From Saccharopolyspora shandongensis (GTDB taxonomy: Bacteria; Actinomycetota; Actinomycetes; Mycobacteriales; Pseudonocardiaceae), in contig NZ_FNOK01000002.1 of the NCBI RefSeq assembly GCF_900106995.1, positions 236,055-300,054 on the forward strand: a DNA stretch of 64,000 nt. Direction: 5' to 3'. The position numbers were made by a program, and so were the translations under genes. A model generated the notes under the pieces. That model was not told the origin of the DNA, did not search any database, and saw nothing but the letters and a program-made list of their open reading frames with translations. The number at the start of each line of letters is the position of its first letter. Position 1 is the stretch's first letter. Positions 50,971 through 60,525 of this stretch are shown piece after piece.

Positions 50971-51750
50971 TCAGCGGGTGGTCGCGACGAGCAGGCCGGG
51001 GTGGTCGGTGCCGTCGATCGGGATCGTTTCGGCGTGCTCGAACCTGAACACGTCCATCGCCAGCACGTGCTGCACGCTGCCGTCGTCCGTGCGGTACCAG
51101 CCGTCGGGCACGCAGCCCTGCACGTCGGGGTTGCCACCGGCCACCAGGTTCAGGTCTCCGCCGATCACCGACTCGGCGCCGAGCGCGGTCGCGACGCCGG
51201 AGAGCTCCCGGCACTGCTCGGCCGCGACCTGGCCGTCGCTCGCGGACAGGTGCGTGGTGCACGCGGCGACCTTGGAGTACGGCACGCACAGCAGCACCCG
51301 CTGCTCGTTGCCGCCGTCCTGCGCGGCGTACTGCCGCGCGACCGCCTCGCCCGCGGCCCCGAGATCGGGGTTGGTCAGGATGGCGACGCCGTAGTCGCCG
51401 CGCCCGTCCTTGCAGGCGTACGGGCTGCCGGTCGCCTTGTCACCGACCGGGGTGAACGCCCACCGGTAGCCCGTTTCGTGCGTCATGCGGGTGATGTCCG
51501 GGGCGCAGACCTCGTTGAGCGTCACCACGTCCGGCCGGCGCTGCTGGATCGCGGCGATCGCCGAGTCGACCGACTTGCCGTCCGAGTAGCAGTCGGCGAA
51601 GCCGCTGTTGCAGAGGTTGAGCTGGAGCACGGCGAAGGGCTGGGCCGCCGCGGTCTGCGCCTGGGCGACCGGGACGGCGACGGCGGCGAGCGCGGCCAGT
51701 GCCGCTGCGATCCACAGCGCGGCCGATCGGCGCAGGCCGGCACGCTTCAT
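50971..51750 (-). CDS. Secreted endonuclease/exonuclease/phosphatase-family (EEP) protein
   Basis: A 259 aa protein with a signal peptide (about 1-32, ending VAQAQTAAA). The mature part is an EEP fold: VLQLNLCNSGF (metal-binding Asn), VVTLNEVCAPD (the Glu), DYGVAILTNPD, ESVIGGDLNLVAGG (Asp-Asn pair) and DHPGLLVATTR (the C-terminal Asp-His). The active site is therefore complete. Five or six cysteines suggest disulphides, as in secreted nucleases and sphingomyelinase-like enzymes. The ATG at 51750 has GAGGAGG upstream. It may degrade extracellular DNA, RNA or phospholipids; substrate unknown. Confidence 0.88.
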   Translation of the reverse strand: MKRAGLRRSAALWIAAALAALAAVAVPVAQAQTAAAQPFAVLQLNLCNSGFADCYSDGKSVDSAIAAIQQRRPDVVTLNEVCAPDITRMTHETGYRWAFTPVGDKATGSPYACKDGRGDYGVAILTNPDLGAAGEAVARQYAAQDGGNEQRVLLCVPYSKVAACTTHLSASDGQVAAEQCRELSGVATALGAESVIGGDLNLVAGGNPDVQGCVPDGWYRTDDGSVQHVLAMDVFRFEHAETIPIDGTDHPGLLVATTR

Positions 51751-52204
51751 CGGGACCTCCTCGGGCTCTCGGCGCCGCGAGCTCGGCACCCGTCGAAAGT
51801 CTGCTCACCAGCGAATATCCGCTCGACCGCCGGATGGGGTAGTGGCGACTTCTCGTCAAGTGCACCCATCCGGACACGTTGCGTGTACGAGCAGTGATCG
51901 TCCGCAGGGACCTCGCAGGCATGTTCCGGAGCCCGTCGAGCACTCCCTGTTGACCAGTGGCACACACCACATGAGACTGAGTGCCATTCGGCAGTAGCGG
52001 GCAACAACCCGCACGAACAGGGGAGGTTCGGCGGAATTTCTTTCGTCTTCGCCCCGGTCGGCTGGCAGGTTTCCGATCGGCGACCGGCGCGCGACCGGGC
52101 GCGGACCGAAAACTTGATGGCTTCGCAACACTCAGCATTGGGATTACGCCCGAACGAGTGGCACCATTCGAACACTCGCGTTCTCACCTACTAGGAGTGA
52201 CATC
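51751..52204. promoter_or_regulatory. Divergent control region, no gene seen
   Basis: This 454-bp gap separates the EEP gene from the amino-acid ABC operon and must hold both promoters. I see no plausible small gene or strong hairpin. The last 60 bases are richer in A/T and may carry the operon's promoter. Confidence 0.45.
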
Positions 52205-53020
52205 GTGGCGCGTCGCAGAACACTACGAGCGATGGCTCTGCTGCCCGCTCTGGCCCTGGCCACCGCTGTCGCGGCGGGCTGTGCGGAGTCCACCACCGGC
52301 GGTGGTGGCACGGCGGACGGCGGCGTGGAGGTGATCAAGCCGGGCATCCTCACGACCTGCACGCACATGGACTACAAGCCCTTCCAGTTCCACGACCAGG
52401 GCAAGATCGTCGGCTTCGACGTCGACCTGGTCGACGCGATCGCCAAGGACATGGGCCTGAAGCAGGAAATCCTGGACACCCCGTTCGAGGGCATCCAGTC
52501 CGGTGAGGACCTCAACACCCGGCGCTGCGACGTGGCCGCCGCGGCCATGAGCATCACGCCGGCCCGCGAGGAGAACTTCGACTTCTCCGACCCGTACTTC
52601 GACTCCACCCAGGCGCTGATGACGAAGAAGGGCTCGGGCATCCGCAGCCTGTCGGACCTGCGCGGCAAGAAGCTGGGCGTCCAGCTGGCCACCACCGGTG
52701 AGAAGTACGCGAACGAGAACAAGGACGCCAACGGCTACGAGGTCGTCCAGTTCGAGGACCTCCCGCTGTCGGTGACCGCGGTGGAGACCGGCCAGGTCGA
52801 CGCGGCGATCAACGACAACAGCGTCTTCGGCGACTTCGTCAAGAGCAACCCGAACGTCGAGATCACCAACGAGTTCAGCACCGGCGACCAGTACGGCATC
52901 GGCATGGCGACCGGCAACACGGCGCTGAAGGACCGGGTCAACGCCGCGCTGAAGAAGCTCAAGGAAAACGGCGAGTACGACAAGATCTACGAGAAGTGGT
53001 TCGGCAAGAAGCCGCAGTGA
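52205..53020 (+). CDS. Polar amino-acid ABC transporter substrate-binding lipoprotein
   Basis: A 271 aa extracellular binding protein anchored by lipidation: the signal peptide ends with a lipobox AVAAGC at C26. The SBP-3 fold shows [45 protein letters not shown] and [13 protein letters not shown], typical of glutamate/glutamine/polar amino-acid binders. The start is GTG at 52205 after AGGAGTG. It heads an operon with a permease and an ATPase. The specific amino acid cannot be read from the sequence. Confidence 0.93.
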   Translation: MARRRTLRAMALLPALALATAVAAGCAESTTGGGGTADGGVEVIKPGILTTCTHMDYKPFQFHDQGKIVGFDVDLVDAIAKDMGLKQEILDTPFEGIQSGEDLNTRRCDVAAAAMSITPAREENFDFSDPYFDSTQALMTKKGSGIRSLSDLRGKKLGVQLATTGEKYANENKDANGYEVVQFEDLPLSVTAVETGQVDAAINDNSVFGDFVKSNPNVEITNEFSTGDQYGIGMATGNTALKDRVNAALKKLKENGEYDKIYEKWFGKKPQ

Positions 53021-53106
53021 TCGCCTGCGGGGCGTAGCGCTCCAATGCCAACGGACGGGGTCGGCGGGTGCTCCACCGCCGGCCCCGACACTGATCAGGA
53101 GACTTC

Positions 53107-53940
53107 ATGACAACCGACACCGAGCGGCCCAAGTCGGGGCTGGGCCGGCGGCAGAAGGCCCGGCTCAACCGCGGCATCCAGTACGCCGTGCTGATCGTGG
53201 TCATCATCGTGGTGGCCGTGGTCGCGGACTGGAGCTCCATCGCGCGGGCGTTCTTCAACGTCGACGTGGCGATGGCGCAGTTCCCCGCCGTGATCACCAC
53301 GGCGCTGGTCAACACCATCATCTACACCGCGCTCGGCTTCGGGTTCGGCCTCGGGCTGGGCATCGTGCTGGCGTTGATGAAGATGTCGCCGGTCGGCCCG
53401 TACCGGTGGATCGCCACCGGCTACATCGAGCTGTTCCGCGGCCTGCCCGCGCTGCTGGTGTTCATCGCGCTGGGCTTCGGCGTGCCGATCGCCTTCCAGC
53501 TGCGGTTCGACATCTACTCCACCGTGATGCTGGCGCTCGGCTTGGTCGGCGCGGCCTACATGGCCGAGACCATCCGCGCCGGCGTCCAGGCGGTGCCGAA
53601 GGGGCAGATCGAGGCGGCTCGTTCGCTGGGCATGTCGCCGACCCGGACCATGATCACCGTGGTGATGCCGCAGGCGCTCCGGATCATCCTGCCGCCACTG
53701 ACCAACGAGTTGATCCTGCTGACCAAGGACTCGTCGCTGGTCTACCTGCTCGGCCTGGCCGCCAACGAGTACGAGCTGGCGAAGTTCGGCCGTGCCGCGC
53801 TGAACGAGTACGCATCGCTCACGCCGCTGCTGGTGGCCGGGCTGTGCTACCTGATCATCACCATTCCGCTGTCCCGGGTTTCGGACCTGCTGGAGCGCAA
53901 GTACGGCGGCGGGGCGCGGACCAAGGGGGCCAAGGCATGA
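53107..53940 (+). CDS. Polar amino-acid ABC transporter permease
   Basis: A 277 aa permease of the HisMQ type. About 40 basic residues precede five or six membrane segments. The cytoplasmic loop EAA motif reads [31 protein letters not shown], which docks the ATPase. The ATG at 53107 follows AGGAGACTTC, and the last codon overlaps the start of the ATPase gene (ATGA). One permease gene is present, so the transporter is probably a homodimer. Confidence 0.94.
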   Translation: MTTDTERPKSGLGRRQKARLNRGIQYAVLIVVIIVVAVVADWSSIARAFFNVDVAMAQFPAVITTALVNTIIYTALGFGFGLGLGIVLALMKMSPVGPYRWIATGYIELFRGLPALLVFIALGFGVPIAFQLRFDIYSTVMLALGLVGAAYMAETIRAGVQAVPKGQIEAARSLGMSPTRTMITVVMPQALRIILPPLTNELILLTKDSSLVYLLGLAANEYELAKFGRAALNEYASLTPLLVAGLCYLIITIPLSRVSDLLERKYGGGARTKGAKA

Positions 53941-54707
53941 GCGACGTGATGATCGAGATCAACGGGCTGAGCAAGTCGTTCGGCTCCCTGGAGGTGCTGC
54001 GCGGCATCGACCTGGAGGTGGAGCGCGGCGAGGTCGTCTGCGTCATCGGCCCGTCCGGTTCCGGCAAGTCGACCCTGCTGCGCTGCGTGAACCTGCTGGA
54101 GGAGCCGACCGCGGGCAAGGTCGTGGTGGACGGCACCGACCTCACCGACCCGGACACCGACCTGGACGGCGCCCGCCGGCACATCGGCATGGTGTTCCAG
54201 CAGTTCAACCTGTTCGCGCACCTGCCCGTGCTGGACAACCTGACCGTGGCGCAGCGCAAGGTGCTGGGCCGGGACAAGGCGACGGCGGAGAAGGTCGCGC
54301 GGGAGAACCTGGAGCGGGTCGGGCTGTCGGACAAGGCCGACGCCATGCCCGCGCAGCTCTCCGGCGGCCAGCAGCAGCGGGTCGCGATCGCGCGGGCGCT
54401 GTCGATGAACCCGCAGGTCATGCTGTTCGACGAGCCGACATCGGCGCTGGACCCGGAGCTGGTCGGCGACGTGCTCGGCGTGATGCGGCAGCTCGCCGAC
54501 GAGGGCATGACGATGCTCGTGGTCACCCACGAGATGCAGTTCGCCCGCGAGGTGGCCGACCGGGTGCTGTTCATGGACGGCGGCGGGATCGTCGAGCAGG
54601 GGCCGCCGGCCGACGTGATCGGCGCGCCGAAGGAGGAGCGCACCCGCACCTTCCTCGCCCGCGTCCTCGACCCGACCCACACCCACCCCCACCCCGTCCC
54701 GGAGTGA
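53937..54707 (+). CDS. Polar amino-acid ABC transporter ATP-binding protein
   Basis: A 256 aa ATPase: Walker [11 protein letters not shown]-loop [17 protein letters not shown], signature [15 protein letters not shown], Walker [13 protein letters not shown] and H-loop THEMQFA, all canonical for GlnQ/HisP-type subunits. The start overlaps the permease stop. It is followed by a long palindrome of the GAACGG class and a parS-like site. Confidence 0.95.
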   Translation: MSDVMIEINGLSKSFGSLEVLRGIDLEVERGEVVCVIGPSGSGKSTLLRCVNLLEEPTAGKVVVDGTDLTDPDTDLDGARRHIGMVFQQFNLFAHLPVLDNLTVAQRKVLGRDKATAEKVARENLERVGLSDKADAMPAQLSGGQQQRVAIARALSMNPQVMLFDEPTSALDPELVGDVLGVMRQLADEGMTMLVVTHEMQFAREVADRVLFMDGGGIVEQGPPADVIGAPKEERTRTFLARVLDPTHTHPHPVPE

Positions 54708-54727
54708 CCGAAGGTAGGACCGCGGCG

Positions 54728-54771
54728 AACGGCCCGTTCACCTCGTACCGCGAGGAGAACGGGCCGTTCGC
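54728..54771. repeat. Long palindrome of the GAACGG/CCGTTC class
   Basis: GCGAACGGCCCGTTC at the left and GAACGGGCCGTTCGC at the right pair, with CTCG/CGAG inside. Each arm is itself nearly symmetric, so a cruciform with two side hairpins is possible. It stands 21 bases after the ATPase stop and would also serve as a terminator. Confidence 0.8.
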
Positions 54772-54786
54772 TCGTTCCGGGCCGAG

Positions 54787-54800
54787 GTTTCACGTGGAAC
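54787..54800. other. Chromosome partitioning site parS candidate
   Basis: GTTTCACGTGGAAC is a 14-base exact match to the core of the Bacillus subtilis spo0J-proximal parS (in reverse) and one base off the Streptomyces consensus GTTTCACGTGAAAC. It lies in the non-coding gap between the ABC operon and the beta-helix gene. ParB would bind it and spread to organise the origin region. Position in a region whose order resembles the M. tuberculosis origin supports this. Confidence 0.8.
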
Positions 54801-54897
54801 CGAATAGGCCATCCGGCTGCACTCCAGCGCGCATCGCAACCAAGGGTTGTGATCACACGTCGGAGTTCTATAGGCAGTTGATCGACTACCTTTTCGG

Positions 54898-57222
54898 GTG
54901 ATCAAGTTGATCAGCTGGTCGGGGACTAGGTCGGGGGCGAGGGTGCCGGTCGTCAAGCCGTGGGACAGCAACGGTCCGCTCACCGCTGCGGAGCAGCGGT
55001 TCGAGGAACTGCTCCGGCAGGGCAGAGCCGACCGCGTGACCCAGGGCGCCGTCCCGCCGCTGGACGTGCACGCCGTGCGGCACTCCCAGGACCGCGAGAT
55101 CCGCGGCGAGTACCTCGCCCGCCGCCTGGTCGAGTCGCTGGAGGAGCCCGGCTGGCGGCCGTTCTCCCGGCGCAGCGGCGGCCAGCAGCAGGTCATCGCC
55201 GTCGAGGACGCGGTGATCACCGGGCACCTGGACTTGCGCGCCACCGACCTGCCTTACCTGCTGGAATTCGTCCGCTGCCGGTTCGAGCACGCGCCCGACC
55301 TGCGGCAGGCCAACATCGCCGGACTGGTGCTCTGGCACTGCCGGTTCCCCGGCATCGCCGCCCGCAACCTCAACACCAGCAACGACACCGTGCTCCGCAA
55401 CTGCACGAGCATCGGCGGCATCGTCGACCTCGCCGATGCCCAGCTGGGCGGTTCCCTGCTGCTCAACGACAGCGAGCTGCGCAATCCCGGCGGCCGCGCC
55501 ATCTACGGCGACCGGCTGTCCGTCTCCGGCGCGCTGCTCGGGTTGCGGCTGCAGGTAACGGGCGAGATCCGCATCCCCGGCGCGAAGGTCGGCGGCAACC
55601 TCACGCTCTCCGGCGGGGCGCTGCGCAACCGGGGCCGGTACGCGTTGAACGCCAACGGGATCCAGATCGGCGGCAGCCTGCGCTGCGACGTCGACCCGCT
55701 CACCCGCCGGCCGTTCACCGTCGCCGGCCTGATGTTCCTGCCCAGCGCGCACATCTTCGGCGACCTGCGGCTGCGCGACGCGGTGCTGGAACCGGGCGTC
55801 AAGCCCGCGCAGCGCGGCGAATCCCAGTACGACGACCCGACCAGCACGCTGGTCATCGACCGCGGCGACATCCGCGGCGACGTGCAGATCGACCAGGGCT
55901 TCCGCAGCGGCGGCACCATCCGGATGGTGAGCGCGAAGGTCGGCGGCGACCTGCGGATGTCCGGCGCGCACGTCGACCTGAGCTGGTCGCGCTCCGCGAA
56001 GGCGTCGGTCGAGCAGCCGCTGCGCTCGGTACACCTCGACGGCACCGAGATCCTCGGCAACCTGGAGGCGTCGCGGGTCGAACTGCACGGCCAGGTGCGG
56101 ATGGTCGACGTCCGGGTGCACGGCAGCTTCCAGCTGAACAATGCCTGCCTGCACGGCCCGCGCACCGACGTGCTGCAGGCCAGCCGGATCGTGGTCGGCA
56201 GCAACCTGGACTGCCGGGAGACCGACGTCGTCGGCTCGATCCAGCTGCAGGGCGCCCAGATCGGCGCCAACCTCGACCTGCGCTCGGCGCACCTGACCAA
56301 GCCCGCGTGGCACCGCCACCGGATGTCCTACAAGTCCTCACTGGACCTGCGCGCGGCCCGCATCGCGCGCGACCTGGTGTGCGCGGCGGGCAGCCGGCCG
56401 TTCCTCGCCGAGGGCGAGGTGCAGCTGCGGCGCGCCGAGATCGGGCGGCAGGCGAACTTCTGGGGCTGCCGGCTCGGCGACGGAACGAGCCGCAACGCGA
56501 TCAACGCCTTCGGCCTGGTGGTGCAGGAACTCACGCTGGTCCCGGAGACCGCGCCGCAGGGCCGGATCATGCTGCGGCAGGCGCAGTGCGAGCTGCTCGC
56601 GGACAGCGCGTCGCTGTGGGCGGCGTCCGGCGGCGTCGACGTCGAGGACTTCGGGTACGACAACTTCACCACCACCATCGAGCCGACGGATCAGGCCGCG
56701 GTGCGAGAGCGCCTCGGCTGGCTGCGCGCCAACTCGGGCGGCCGCTACCAGCCCGGGCCGTACGACCAGCTGGCGCGGGTGTTCCGCGGCAACGGCAACG
56801 AGGAACACGCGGTGCTGGTGCTGATCGAGAAGCAGCGGCGCCGCTACCAGGCGATCGCGGCCGCGACCCGGCCCGCGTTCCGGTGGCCGGTGCGGCTGTG
56901 GAGCATGCTGCAGCTGATCACGGTCAGCTACGGCTACCGCCCGCTGCGCGCCCTGATCTGGCTGGTGCTGCTGACCGCGGCGGGCACCACCTGGTTCGAC
57001 CACCACCCGCTGGTCCCGATCAACGAGGAAGACCACCCGGTGTGGAACCCGTTCCTGTACACGGTGGACCAACTGGTGCCGATCATCAACCTGGGCCACG
57101 ACGTGATGTGGCAGGCGCACGGCAATTCGCAGTGGATCACGGTGGTGCTGATCGCCTCGGGCTGGATCCTGGCGACGACGGTCGCGGCGGGCATCACCAG
57201 AGCCCTTCACCGAGAGCTCTAG
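54898..57222 (+). CDS. Beta-helix repeat protein with C-terminal channel-like membrane domain
   Basis: A 774 aa protein. Residues 1-110 are soluble; about 115-560 carry many units of the type G-L-x-L-x-x-A/S (for example GSLLLNDSELRNPGG, GNLTLSGGALRNRG, GDLRMSGAHVDL, GNLEASRVELHG), predicted to form a right-handed beta-helix like pentapeptide-repeat or bactofilin-like proteins. After a helical linker (about 590-660), two or three hydrophobic segments end the protein (PLRALIWLVLLTAAGT, LYTVDQLVPIINLGHD, WITVVLIASGWILATT); this tail resembles a half ion-channel pore. Databases often label relatives as membrane-associated oxidoreductases without evidence. The start is GTG at 54898. Function unknown. 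Confidence 0.75.
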   Translation: MIKLISWSGTRSGARVPVVKPWDSNGPLTAAEQRFEELLRQGRADRVTQGAVPPLDVHAVRHSQDREIRGEYLARRLVESLEEPGWRPFSRRSGGQQQVIAVEDAVITGHLDLRATDLPYLLEFVRCRFEHAPDLRQANIAGLVLWHCRFPGIAARNLNTSNDTVLRNCTSIGGIVDLADAQLGGSLLLNDSELRNPGGRAIYGDRLSVSGALLGLRLQVTGEIRIPGAKVGGNLTLSGGALRNRGRYALNANGIQIGGSLRCDVDPLTRRPFTVAGLMFLPSAHIFGDLRLRDAVLEPGVKPAQRGESQYDDPTSTLVIDRGDIRGDVQIDQGFRSGGTIRMVSAKVGGDLRMSGAHVDLSWSRSAKASVEQPLRSVHLDGTEILGNLEASRVELHGQVRMVDVRVHGSFQLNNACLHGPRTDVLQASRIVVGSNLDCRETDVVGSIQLQGAQIGANLDLRSAHLTKPAWHRHRMSYKSSLDLRAARIARDLVCAAGSRPFLAEGEVQLRRAEIGRQANFWGCRLGDGTSRNAINAFGLVVQELTLVPETAPQGRIMLRQAQCELLADSASLWAASGGVDVEDFGYDNFTTTIEPTDQAAVRERLGWLRANSGGRYQPGPYDQLARVFRGNGNEEHAVLVLIEKQRRRYQAIAAATRPAFRWPVRLWSMLQLITVSYGYRPLRALIWLVLLTAAGTTWFDHHPLVPINEEDHPVWNPFLYTVDQLVPIINLGHDVMWQAHGNSQWITVVLIASGWILATTVAAGITRALHREL

Positions 57223-57266
57223 GGGCCGTTCCGGAAAGGCTCGGCCGAAGGCCTGAGGGAGCGGCG

Positions 57267-57321
57267 GTTTCGCGCGAAACCGGCACCGGGCCTCACGCGG
57301 ATTGGCGGTTTCGCGCGAAAC
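57267..57321. other. Two copies of the palindrome GTTTCGCGCGAAAC
   Basis: Perfect copies at 57267-57280 and 57308-57321, 41 bp apart, each in the context CGGTTTCGCGCGAAACCG (18-bp palindrome) and followed by GCA. They lie in the non-coding gap after the beta-helix gene. The core TTTCGCGCGAAA is shared with 41095-41110. They look like protein-binding sites related in size to parS. Confidence 0.7.
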
Positions 57322-57491
57322 CGGCATCCGGAGATCCGGGCGTCCACGTCGCGCGCGTTTCCGCACTCCGTCCTGAAACGCCCTGGCCGGGACGCGTTGG
57401 GTCGCTCGATGATCGGGTGAATTCTCGCGCCGTGGGGATCTTGCCGTGCTAGATCAAGCTGGCCAGTGCCCAGCTCTCGCAGGAGGCCCGC

Positions 57492-58349
57492 GTGGGATCC
57501 CAGCTCGGTCGTCTCGCCCAACTAGGTTCTGCCCTCGCCGTGGCGGGGGCGCTGCTCGCGCCCACCGCGCACGCGGCCGACGAGTTCGAATACGTGGCGA
57601 TGGGTGATTCGGCGGCCGCCGGGCCGCTCACGCCGAACCCCGATCCGAACCTGCTCTGCTTCCGCTCGCGGGAGAACTACCCGCGGGTGGCCGCCCGGCT
57701 GATCGGCGCGAAGCTGACCGACGTCTCCTGCTCGGGCGCGAAGATCAAGGACTTCTCCGGCAGGCAGCACGGCATCATGGCCCCGCAGTACGACGCGCTC
57801 AGCGACCGGACCGACCTGGTGTCGGTCACCATCGGCGGCAACGACGTTTCGCTGGTGCGGTCCGCGGTTTCGTGCGTGAACCTGCTTCCGGATCCGCTCG
57901 GATCGTCCTGCGCGGACGAGTTCACCGCGGGCGGCAAGGACGAGCTCGCGGAGCGGATCGATGCGCTCGTGCCGCGCTTCGACGAAGCGCTCGCGCAGAT
58001 CAGGCACCGGGCGCCGAACGCCGAGATCGTGGTGGTCGGCTACGGCACCTACCTCCGGCCGGGCGGCTGCTACCCGAAGGAGCCGATCTGGGCGCGCGAC
58101 GCGGACTACATCCAGTCCAGTGTGGACAAGCTGAGCGCGATGCTCGGCGAGCGCGCGGCGGCGCACGGCGCGCGGTTCGTCGACCTCGGCCCGGTCAGCG
58201 TGGGCCACGACGCCTGCGCGGCCCCGGCGGAGAAGTACTTCGAGGGCGTGGTCCCGACCTCGGTCGCGGCGCCGCTGCACCCGAACGCCAAGGGCATGCA
58301 GGTCTTCGGCCGCACCGTCGCGGAAGCCGTGCAGCGCACCCGGTCCTGA
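57492..58349 (+). CDS. Secreted SGNH/GDSL esterase
   Basis: A 285 aa hydrolase with a signal peptide (about 1-29, ending TAHAAD). The SGNH blocks are GDSAAAGP (nucleophile Ser), VSCSGAKIKDF (Gly block), TIGGNDVSLV (Asn) and APLHPNAKGMQ (Asp/His block with the catalytic His). Six cysteines suggest three disulphides, as in the Streptomyces secreted lipase SCO1725/Est type. It cleaves esters of lipids or sugars outside the cell. The GTG start follows GGAGG. A terminator with a short T-run follows. Confidence 0.93.
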   Translation: MGSQLGRLAQLGSALAVAGALLAPTAHAADEFEYVAMGDSAAAGPLTPNPDPNLLCFRSRENYPRVAARLIGAKLTDVSCSGAKIKDFSGRQHGIMAPQYDALSDRTDLVSVTIGGNDVSLVRSAVSCVNLLPDPLGSSCADEFTAGGKDELAERIDALVPRFDEALAQIRHRAPNAEIVVVGYGTYLRPGGCYPKEPIWARDADYIQSSVDKLSAMLGERAAAHGARFVDLGPVSVGHDACAAPAEKYFEGVVPTSVAAPLHPNAKGMQVFGRTVAEAVQRTRS

Positions 58350-58361
58350 CAGACCCCGAAG

Positions 58362-58393
58362 GCCCCCGCACCCGAGCCGTTGCGGGGGCTTTC
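58362..58393 (+). terminator. Intrinsic terminator after the SGNH esterase
   Basis: GCCCCCGCA (58362-58370) pairs with TGCGGGGGC (58381-58389) followed by TTT. It also lies at the end of the convergent AfsR-like gene. Confidence 0.85.
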
Positions 58394-58398
58394 TGCTG

Positions 58399-60525
58399 CT
58401 ACGAGACCGAGTTCCCGAGGATGTGCCCGGGGAAGAAGGCCTGCGCCTTCGCTTCGCCCAGCTCGCGGGGGTCGGGCCCGCTGAGGTGGCGCCGGAAGCG
58501 GTCCAGGTACAGCCCGAGCTGGCACGCCCGGTCGTGCTGGCCGCGCGCGGTCGCCAGCGCGAGCGCGTGCTGGATGTTGGCTTCTTCGGTCCGGAACCAG
58601 TTCAGCGCCGCCTGCGCCGTCGGCAGGTCGGGCAGCTCGGCGAGCGGGTGCGCGGCCTGCTGCCCGGGCCGCCGCGCCGGACCTTCGACCGCGCGCAGGC
58701 CGCTTTCGGCGGCGTGCAGGTAGTAGTCGAGCAGCCGGGTGATCGCGGCGTCCCGGTCGGCCGTGGGCTCCCCAGCGGCGAGGGTCGCGGAGTGGAGCCG
58801 GATCAGGTCGTGCCGCCCGTACCGGCCGGGCCCGGTCACCTGCAGCAGGTTGACCGCCACCAGGTTTTCCAGCCGGGCCTGGTTGTCCCGGAGCGTGCTG
58901 CCCGCGAGCGCGGCGGCCGCGAAGTAGTCGACCTCGGCGCCGGGGTGCTCGCCCAGCAGCCGGAACAGCCGCGCCGACGCGGCGTCGAGCCGCCGGTAGC
59001 TGGTGGTCAGGGCTGCGTGGATGCTCCCGCCGGAATCCGGCAGCGACAGCCTGGCCAGCCGGTGGCGCTCGTCGGAGTAGATGTCGGCCAGCGAGCGGAT
59101 CGTGAAGTGCGGATGGCTGGAGCCGCGGGCGGCGGCGATCCGCAGCGCCAGCGGGAGCCGGTCGCACAGCTCCGCCAGCTCGGCAGCGGCGGCGGGCTCG
59201 GCGGCGACCCGCTCGGAGCCGAGCAGCAGCCGCAGAACGGCGACCGCCGCCTCCCGGTCCAGGACCGGCAGCGACAGCCGGACCGCGCCTTCGGTGGCTG
59301 CCAGGTCGTCCAGGCGGCTCCGGCTGGCCACCAGCACCGCGCAACCCGAGTTGCCGGGGAGCAGCGGGCGGACCTGCGCGGCCGAACGCGCGTTGTCGAG
59401 CACCACCAGCAGCCGCCGGTCCGCCAGCACCGAGCGGTACAGCGCGGCGCGCTCGTCGAGGTCGTCGGGGATCCGCGCGGCAGGCACCCCGAGCGCGCGG
59501 AGGAAACCGCTGAGCGCCTGCTCCGGCGCCACCGGATCCGCGTCGTCGAACCCGCGGAGGTCGACGAACAGGCAGCCGTCCTCGAAGTCCGCGGCCACCT
59601 GGTGCGCCCAGCGCAGCGCGAGCGCGGTCTTGCCGACGCCCGCGGGGCCGGTGAGGATCCGGATCGGGCCGTCGTCGTCCAGCGCCGCGTCCAGCTGCGC
59701 GAGTTCGGCGCCGCGGCCCACGAAACCCCGGTTCTCCCTGGGCAATTGCGAGGGAACGCGAGCCGGCGGCCGCTCGTCGTCGGCGCTGAGCACGGCGTGG
59801 AAGGCCTCCCGCAGGCCGACTCCGGGGGCGACGCCGAGCTCGTCGGCGAGGCGGAGCCGCGTGTCGTGGAAGACGTCGAGCGCCTCGGCCTGCCGGCCGG
59901 CCCGGTGCAGGCTCAGCACCAGCAGTTCCACCAGGGGCTCGCGCAGCGGCCGCATCGCGACGGCCTCCCGGAGCTGGTCGATCGCCTCGGCGGCGCGACC
60001 GAGCCGGTTCAGCCGCCGGGCCAGCTCGTGCACGGCGGTGACCACCGACTCGTCCAGCCGGTCCGAGACGTCGCGGCGCAGGCCTTCCGCCTCGACGTCG
60101 GCCAGGGCCGGGCCGCGGCGCAGGGCCAGCGCGGCGCGCAGCAGGTCGACGGCCTCGTCGTCGGACGCGTACCTGGCGTCCGCGATCAGGTCCTCGAACC
60201 GCGTCACGTCGAGCATCGAGCGCGGCGCGACCAGCACGTAGCCGGGGGAACGGGTGACGAGTTCCACGCCGTCGCCGAGGTCCTTGCGCAGCTGGGCGAT
60301 GTGGCCCTGCAGCGAGGCCCTGGCAGTCGGGGGCGGACCGCCGTTCCAGGCGATGTCCATCAACCGGTCGGCGGAGACGACGTGGTTGAGGTCGATCGCC
60401 AGTGCGGCGAGGACATTACGCCGTTTGGCGGCACCGATGGTCGCCGCGCTGCCGTCCGGACGCAGCAATTCCACTGGTCCCAGCAAGCGAATCCGCGGTT
60501 GTGGTCGGGTTCTCGGAGAAGACAT
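58399..60525 (-). CDS. AfsR-like regulator (SARP domain plus NB-ARC ATPase)
   Basis: A 708 aa regulator. A winged helix (about 12-95, RIRLLGPVELLRPDGSAATIGAAKRRNVLAALA), a BTAD domain (about 97-245), then an NTPase of the NB-ARC/STAND type with TGPAGVGKTALALRWAHQ (Walker A), LLVVLDNARSAAQV (Walker B) and a winged-helix end. It stops soon after that, without the TPR repeats of full AfsR. The ATG at 60525 follows GGGAGCGG; a longer frame to 60576 exists. It points away from the ESX genes, whose start lies 120 bp off, so it could control them or secondary metabolism. Confidence 0.88.
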   Translation of the reverse strand: MSSPRTRPQPRIRLLGPVELLRPDGSAATIGAAKRRNVLAALAIDLNHVVSADRLMDIAWNGGPPPTARASLQGHIAQLRKDLGDGVELVTRSPGYVLVAPRSMLDVTRFEDLIADARYASDDEAVDLLRAALALRRGPALADVEAEGLRRDVSDRLDESVVTAVHELARRLNRLGRAAEAIDQLREAVAMRPLREPLVELLVLSLHRAGRQAEALDVFHDTRLRLADELGVAPGVGLREAFHAVLSADDERPPARVPSQLPRENRGFVGRGAELAQLDAALDDDGPIRILTGPAGVGKTALALRWAHQVAADFEDGCLFVDLRGFDDADPVAPEQALSGFLRALGVPAARIPDDLDERAALYRSVLADRRLLVVLDNARSAAQVRPLLPGNSGCAVLVASRSRLDDLAATEGAVRLSLPVLDREAAVAVLRLLLGSERVAAEPAAAAELAELCDRLPLALRIAAARGSSHPHFTIRSLADIYSDERHRLARLSLPDSGGSIHAALTTSYRRLDAASARLFRLLGEHPGAEVDYFAAAALAGSTLRDNQARLENLVAVNLLQVTGPGRYGRHDLIRLHSATLAAGEPTADRDAAITRLLDYYLHAAESGLRAVEGPARRPGQQAAHPLAELPDLPTAQAALNWFRTEEANIQHALALATARGQHDRACQLGLYLDRFRRHLSGPDPRELGEAKAQAFFPGHILGNSVS

